This document shows positions 58,822 to 64,000 of a stretch of 64,000 nt of DNA, in pieces. The stretch covers positions 1,688,786 through 1,752,785 of the forward strand of contig FJOG01000010.1 in NCBI GenBank assembly GCA_900073065.1, written 5' to 3'. Under the pieces are notes generated by a model. That model made no database searches and was not told the DNA's origin. It worked only from the letters and a program-made list of their open reading frames with translations. The DNA is from Phialocephala subalpina. Its lineage: Eukaryota; Ascomycota; Leotiomycetes; Helotiales; Mollisiaceae. Every line of letters starts with the position of its first letter. Within the stretch, counting starts at the first letter, position 1. The translations under genes and the position numbers were made by a program.

Positions 58822-59154
58822 ATGATTATTATCTACTGCTATAGCTGGGATGAAATTAACGAGCTAGCTGATCTTCTCTAATGCTCTTCGTATATATCCG
58901 AGTCTAGAACTAAGGCGGAAAAGGCTACTATCCTTGCTAAATGGATTACTAACCCTACTTAGCCATTTATCATCGCTATATCTGCGCTCGGAATTGGGTT
59001 TAATTATCCCTACGTAAGGTAGGTAGTGTATGTCGATGCTCTTATAGAGGCGTCCTCTTTCTCTCAGGAATCCCGTCGGGCTGGCCGGGATGGTCAGAAG
59101 GCTTTATCTATTGTGCTACTCTGGTCTAGCTGGAAGCCTCAATTGGAACGGTAC
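58822..59154 (+). pseudogene. RecQ-type helicase C-terminal fragment
   Basis: One frame reads MIIIYCYSWDEINELADLL, stop, CSSYISES, AEKATILAKW, stop, ISALGIGFNYPYVR, stop, VVYVDA, then SFSQESRRAGRDGQKALSIVLL. These are helicase motifs IV-VI of RecQ, including the ALGxGxD-like motif V (Asp now Asn) and the SQESGRAGRDG motif VI (Gly now Arg). A Cys-containing piece CPVCLVPKLLCARW lies just upstream at about 58717-58758 in another frame. It lies downstream of the OrsD pseudogene in the order expected for a telomere-linked helicase gene; the helicase N-terminal motifs are missing. Confidence 0.78.
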
Positions 59155-59182
59155 CTATCCTATCCTATCCTATCCTATCCTC
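59154..59182. repeat. (CCTAT)n microsatellite
   Basis: Five to six tandem CCTAT units immediately after the RecQ fragment. It does not match a fungal telomere repeat (TTAGGG/CCCTAA). Confidence 0.9.
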
Positions 59183-59707
59183 AATGTTCGTCTCCGGGCT
59201 GTACAGCCCGGACATACCAGCCCGGAGTTTTTAATATATATCTCAAAACCCATTAAAAGATTATAAAAAGATTATTATAAAGATAAATAATATCGTAGAG
59301 TTAAATCCCATTAATTGTATGAGAGGCCTAATATAGGTCAAATAAGTCCTGAATTATATTTTATTATTAATTAAAAACGCTTAGATTAATTATTAGTTAA
59401 GATTCGAATTTTGGATTTCTCGGGGGGGTTATAACTAAGCAAAGCCGCCTTGCTTAGCTGGCCGCCAACCAAACTATGGACTACAAAGTCAAGAATTAAA
59501 TTATGCTATGGGATATTGGCTACTGTATGTATAAATGTAACAATAATGTTCTGTTTTCTTTGTGCTCTGTATCCAGAGCAGCAGAGCAGTAGAACATTTG
59601 TTGGTCACGTAACTTCACCTTCCTGTGTGTTTGTTATGTTTGTTATCTGGTGGCTGGCTTCATAGGTTGTCGTTGGCCAGATTTGTAACAGGTCGTCGGT
59701 TCCCGTC
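59183..59707. other. Short AT-rich scar and spacer
   Basis: 59240-59420 is again AT-rich with RIP-like texture, preceded by an inverted GC-rich pair (CCGGGCTGTACAGCCCGG near 59194). From 59430 composition is normal. No gene is supported; it forms the 3' flank of the MFS gene. Confidence 0.5.
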
Positions 59708-61496
59708 TTAGCCAGCAGCAGTAATGCCCAGATGCAACTTCTCAAACCTCATCAGCAGCGCGCTCGCTGTCAACAACGCTGCGCCCGCCATTGCTGGCGC
59801 AAACATCTTCCGGATAGTCTCCGCAATAGCCACGACAGCTATACGGATGGCGGTTTCGTCGTTCGAGGAGAACACTGGGGAGATACGCCCAGCTAAAGCA
59901 GATCGTAGGTAATCGTCTGGATAGGAATAACTTGCGAATGCTCTCTTGAGCTCGTGAAAGCCAAGATTCTGGAAGAGCGACCCTGCGATTGCAAGGGAAA
60001 GGGAAGTCGTGCCAATCTGGGCAAGGTTGATGAAGCCAAGGGCCTTCGATGAATCCTTGGGGGAGGCTTTGGCGACAGCAACCGCGTACCCAATCTGCCA
60101 GACCAAACCAGACCCTGCTGCTACCAGGATCTCATAACCATAGATCCGCCCGCTGGGTGTGGTTGTGTCAATAGTGTGCAGTAAGGAGGCTCCGATCAGG
60201 ATGAGTGAGCCGCCAACGAGGTAGTACAAGTTGTATCTGCCGATGATAGGAAGTGTGGCACCTGCGGCCATGACGAAGAAGATGAAGATGCAGATGAAAG
60301 GGAGGAGGCGGACGGCCGCTCCCAAAGCGGAATCGCCTTTCGTGAATTGGAAAAAGAGCGGGATGTAGTAAAGCGTGATGCTAAATGCGGCTGATCCGCT
60401 TCCGGTAACAACGAATAGCAAGACGAGCGAACGCGACTTGAGGAAATGAACGGGGAAAATCCTGTTTTCTGTGGTCGTGAAGATGGCGAAGGCTTGTTGC
60501 AAGATGAACGCGATCAGACAAGTCCCAAACACAACCCAGAGAGCGATGGATTGTCCAGAACCCCAGGCGTAGACCGAACCGCTGAAGCAGACTACTACGA
60601 TGAAGATCACGTAAGTAGCAGCGTTCAGTATCGCTCCGAGCCAGTCGATCCTAGCGAGCTTCTCCTTAATGGTGAGATCGGGTCGAGGATTGATCGATGG
60701 AAAGACGAAAATGTAAGCAGGTAGGAAGAGAGCTGCACACGGGAGATTGATGTAAAAGGCCTAGGTTCCGAACGGTTAGTATAAGCTTCAGTCCAGAGAA
60801 AAGATTCAGTCTCGTACCCAACGCCAAGTTGCGCTGCTCCCCGACAACAAGCCACCAACTACAGGCCCAAGAATGGACCCTATGCCCCAGCTGAGTCCGA
60901 TCAAAGCATTATACAATGGGGCTTCTGCTGCTGTCGTGAACGTAGATACGTAGGTCAGAGCCCTGCAAGCCATAAGTTATCTGATAAAGTTTGGCCTTCG
61001 TTCAAACTTACCCCAGATACATTCCTGCTCCACCGACACCCGCGATCACTCGACCCACGATCAAGGCATTAGAAGTGGGTGCAGCGCCGCAAAGAGCACT
61101 TCCGATCTCGAACACGAAGAAACAAGACATCACCAGGCATTTCGCGTTGAATAGCCCGTATCCCCGAGTAAAAAATAGGATGGTCGCAGTGGATGCCATC
61201 GGAAAGCCAAGGCCAACCCATTGCAAGTTCTCAATATGCCCTAAGGCTTCATAGACCTGGCCTTGGACATCGGCAGCAACTGTCGTATCAATGCCTTTCC
61301 GAAGTTAGCTGGAAGGTCTGATCAAGTGAAAGAGCAGTATACCGTAAAGAAGAGCTCCCGAATACAACGCGATGCATATGATGACCCATTTCGAAGTCGA
61401 AATATCCTGTCTCGGGTTGACAGTGAACGGAGCGCTGCCAGACTCCTTGACATCTGCTCCCACCTCGCTTGGTGGAGTATCAGGCGAATTTTCCAT
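59708..61496 (-). CDS. Major facilitator superfamily drug/toxin efflux transporter (14-TM type)
   Basis: Four exons with introns at 61295-61342, 60963-61011 and 60761-60817. They join into 1635 nt, or 544 residues. The ATG at 61496 gives MENSPDTPPS; the longer frame upstream starts on TTG. The first TM segment follows at WVIICIALYSGALLYG. The exon junctions restore YGIDTTVAADVQG (loop after TM1), VGRVIAGVGGAGMYLGALTY and the antiporter motif GIGSILGPVVGGLL, then TWRWAFYINLP. The remaining helices run to ITAAG. This pattern fits fungal H+-antiporters that export secondary metabolites or fungicides (DHA2-like). Transcribed away from the bZIP gene, it may be co-regulated with it. It is intact despite lying next to the RIP-affected block. 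Confidence 0.9.
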
Positions 61497-62112
61497 CTTA
61501 AGGTTCGAAGAACAAGTTCGCGGCGAAAATGAGACGATACAAGCTACTGAATATGTAGCAAAGAAGTGATTCTCAACGTTCAAATCCGAAGACTGGAGCT
61601 TTATACTGCCGCTTTAAAAGAACCGTGGACAACCTTACGCGCTTCTAGTCTACATTTCTAAGGTCGATAATATTAGTGAGCACTCTTGAATCACGCCTTC
61701 AAACTGAGTTTGAGATTATGCGCAACTGCCTGTCGATACCCTTCACCGCAAGTCACGTCTCGTTTACATCCCGATTCTCGTAGGCATCACTAACGATGCG
61801 ACGGGAGTGTTAGTAAGGCATACTCATGAGGCGGTGTTAACTGCCTGATATGCGCTCCCATTCGTTCAATAGGTAAACAGGTCCAATCCCTGGCTAGCGG
61901 CAATGGTTCTCGGAGTGCCTTAGTAACTCTGCGCGGCCAATGAAACCACCCGCCTCAGAACAGCCTCTATCTTTTGATCAGTAATCATTTCAAGCCTCTG
62001 GCTTCGTGAGACGGCGCGATTACTAAGTCGCCTGTAGATTATTTCCCAGCCCACTGGTTCGAAAAACAATTCTGCATTTTGAGTAAATGAGACTGGACTA
62101 CGAGCCGCGAGA
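61497..62112. promoter_or_regulatory. Bidirectional promoter region between MFS transporter and bZIP gene
   Basis: The 616 bp between two divergent start codons must contain both promoters. I see no clear TATA box or a bZIP site that I would defend. The frame at 61920-62165 (minus) overlaps the bZIP start and is a shadow. Confidence 0.5.
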
Positions 62113-63603
62113 ATGGTCTCGCGTGTGGAAAAGAAGCAGCCCAGGCAGCAGAAGCCAAAACGCAAAGTTTCGGAGCTAGACGAAACTGCCGCTAGGGTAA
62201 GCTGCCTTTCTCTTGTACGTTAATGAGTGATCCTAATATGTCGCCTAGCGGAGACGAACTCAGACTTGTCTTGCTCAGCGAGCCTTCAGACAGCGTAGCA
62301 AAGACACGATAGCGTCATTGAATGTGCAAGTCACCGACCTCCAAAAGACGATTGAAAACTTGAACACATCTTTCCTAGCCCTTACCGACGACTTGGTTGC
62401 ATCTGGATGGCTTGAGAAAGACCCACAAGTGGCGAAATCGCTGCAAAGCACGATTGAGCATTTCATCACTATTGTTCGAACATCACATGTTCATGACGAA
62501 AACAATCCAACCACCGGCGGAAAAGGCGACTCTGAATCTCCGGCCACGACATCACCTGCTACAGAGGATGGCCAAGATGCTGCAGCCGTGCCTTGGAATG
62601 AATCTACCGTTCTTATGTCCAATACTGGAATGAACTTGAGCACAATAACGATTCAGGACCTATATGGCACGTCTAGCAGACAGCAGCAGGTAGCAGCTTC
62701 TGAACCAGAAGAGATAGTCGCCCAGTCTGTGCAAAATGATGAGACTGCTGGTCCAACAAGTCTTCAGATCTTTCCTTACGGATCTATACCAGCTTATAAC
62801 GATACACTCAACTACATGCCGCAGATTTCGATACCAGCGGGCCTGTCCAAGCTTACCTTTGCGCAAAAGCTGCACATAGAAGCAATACGAGCAGGCCTTC
62901 GACTTGTTTGCACTGCCGAGGACAGCTCACAGCTCTTCTTCTTGGTGTTCCGCCGTGTCCTTGATTTCTCTGCGCGAGAAAGCTATAGAACGCATCTGAA
63001 TAGAGTCTTGTACGAGAACTTCGGCCAATCACTTCTACCGCCTCCTGAGAGCGATCTGGAAAAGCTATGGCTAGGAGGAGATTCGTCTGTGTGGTTGAAC
63101 GCTTCCGACGTTGCCAGCCACTTTCGCTCGATAGGCATGGACTTTGATTCGTCACTGGACATTGTCAATGTAGAGGTCGACCCGAGATTTCTGCCAAACA
63201 TTTGGCCCGACATGGAGCCTAGAGCAGGACTCGCTACGTTTTCTGTTGATGGTTCTTCGAAGTTCTGGCATCAGCAGCGGCCGAACAATGGAACAGGATT
63301 CTCCGACGTTGCATACCAGCAGCATGTCGTAGCAGCTTCCCAAGCTGCGGATGAATCTGGAATCTATGCCACAGGTCCTGCATATAGCACTAGAAGCTAT
63401 GGAAGATCTTTAATTTCCGTTGATGTGTCCAGGCTAATACATGGTGAGTATTTCAGCTGTTCTCCCGGCCACGCCATGGCGGATCCTGGCTAATACAACG
63501 AGAAGAAATTATACAAGGGACACGCTGTTACCACAAGAATCCAACATTCAACAGAAATGATTTGAGTGTTGCACTCGCGAGAGCCGTGGTTGACACGCAT
63601 TGA
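62113..63603 (+). CDS. bZIP transcription factor
   Basis: Three exons with introns at 62197-62248 (GTAAGC, CTAAT branch) and 63444-63505 (GTGAGT, GCTAATAC branch). They join into 1377 nt, or 458 residues. The start is the ATG at 62113, giving a Lys/Arg/Gln-rich leader. Splicing creates the basic region RRRTQTCLAQRAFRQR at about 29-44 followed by a leucine-zipper-like helix (SLNVQVTDLQKTIENLNTSF). It matches the fungal AQRAFRxR subtype. A long C-terminal domain contains LTFAQKLHIEAIRAGLRL and ends after the last splice in SRLIHEIIQG...DLSVALARAVVD, the C-terminal pattern common in this fungal bZIP group. If the second intron is missed, a false tail ending at 63493 results. It may regulate the adjacent transporter. 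Confidence 0.88.
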
Positions 63604-64000
63604 ACAACGAGGCTTGCAAGAGCAGTGATTAGAAAGCAGCAAGTTGTGCGATTCGGCCCAATATATCAGCATCAATGTAATAGAGTAGTTAGACTTCTTC
63701 ATTTTATGTCCCAGGGATTTTGTAGGGTTATCACATATCTATGACGGAGTACAGGTAGATAAGGATAGCAAGGCGTCCATAGGAAGCAGCGGGATGTGAC
63801 CAAGAAGGAGCCAGTCGAACCGGGAGCCGGAGGCTTCGGTTGCTGGAGTAATCGGTTCGATGAAGAGATTACCGTGATGGGTTGTATCTTGTCAGTGGCT
63901 GTGGAGTTGATGCCTGCGCAATTTCGGACGAAGCATGGGAGAGTTATAAAAGTTACAATGAGGGAAATATGATAATTTATAGTTTTCGAAGCAGCAATGA
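63604..64000. other. 3' flank of the bZIP gene, nothing seen
   Basis: No coding or RNA feature can be supported. Confidence 0.5.

Noticed and set aside
59154..59182. (CCTAT)n as telomeric repeat
   Set aside because: It does not match CCCTAA and has only five to six units; a plain microsatellite.
61920..62165. 81-codon minus-strand ORF
   Set aside because: It overlaps the start and basic region of the bZIP gene in antisense and has no motif; a shadow.

Overview
The window looks like nuclear DNA of a filamentous ascomycete (Pezizomycotina). The genes are split by short introns (about 45-60 nt, GTANGT donors, CTAAC-like branch sites). There is a Gti1/Pac2 regulator, a GT71 mannosyltransferase and a fungal-type bZIP. 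A long AT-rich block is full of transposons decayed by C-to-T and G-to-A changes, the signature of repeat-induced point mutation (RIP). The class cannot be fixed from the sequence; Leotiomycetes is only a guess.

Layout. 0-31.5 kb is ordinary-composition DNA with widely spaced genes: a small Cys-rich protein (-), a PARG-like protein (-), mitochondrial asparaginyl-tRNA synthetase (+), a Gti1/Pac2 regulator (-) with about 3.6 kb of apparently non-coding DNA downstream and 8 kb upstream, an iron-type alcohol dehydrogenase (+), a GT71 mannosyltransferase (-) and an AlaX-type editing protein (-). Interleaved at 20.7-29.7 kb is the most unusual feature: nine or so co-directional members and relics of one tiny zinc-ligand-rich family. 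Their shared plan is an optional CxxC, then HxH, CxxC, a [N/D]-hydrophobic-[F/Y]-x-CxC block and a late VPGxCxxC. I cannot match it to a named family. Some members are intact. Others are broken by stops, frameshifts, a lost start codon or a MITE with a clean 8-bp target duplication.

31.7-54.7 kb is the AT-rich RIP block. It begins with a decayed AAA ATPase gene whose splice sites survive. It contains tandem duplications of 250, 111 and 115 bp, relics of one Ty3/Gypsy lineage, and a structurally complete chromovirus-type LTR retrotransposon (46,484-52,862, minus strand) with two 347-bp LTRs, a TCTCG target duplication and an antisense Cys-rich ORF. 54.7-59.2 kb returns to normal base composition. 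It holds the wreck of an OrsD-domain protein plus RecQ-helicase motifs, the combination known from telomere-linked helicase families.

59.7-63.6 kb carries a divergently transcribed pair next to the repeat block: a 14-TM-type MFS efflux transporter (-) and a bZIP transcription factor (+). They share a 616-bp intergenic region and may be functionally linked.

The housekeeping genes do not form a pathway. The two stories are (1) a birth-and-death array of small putative metal-binding proteins and (2) a RIP-scarred repeat island next to a possible regulator/transporter pair.
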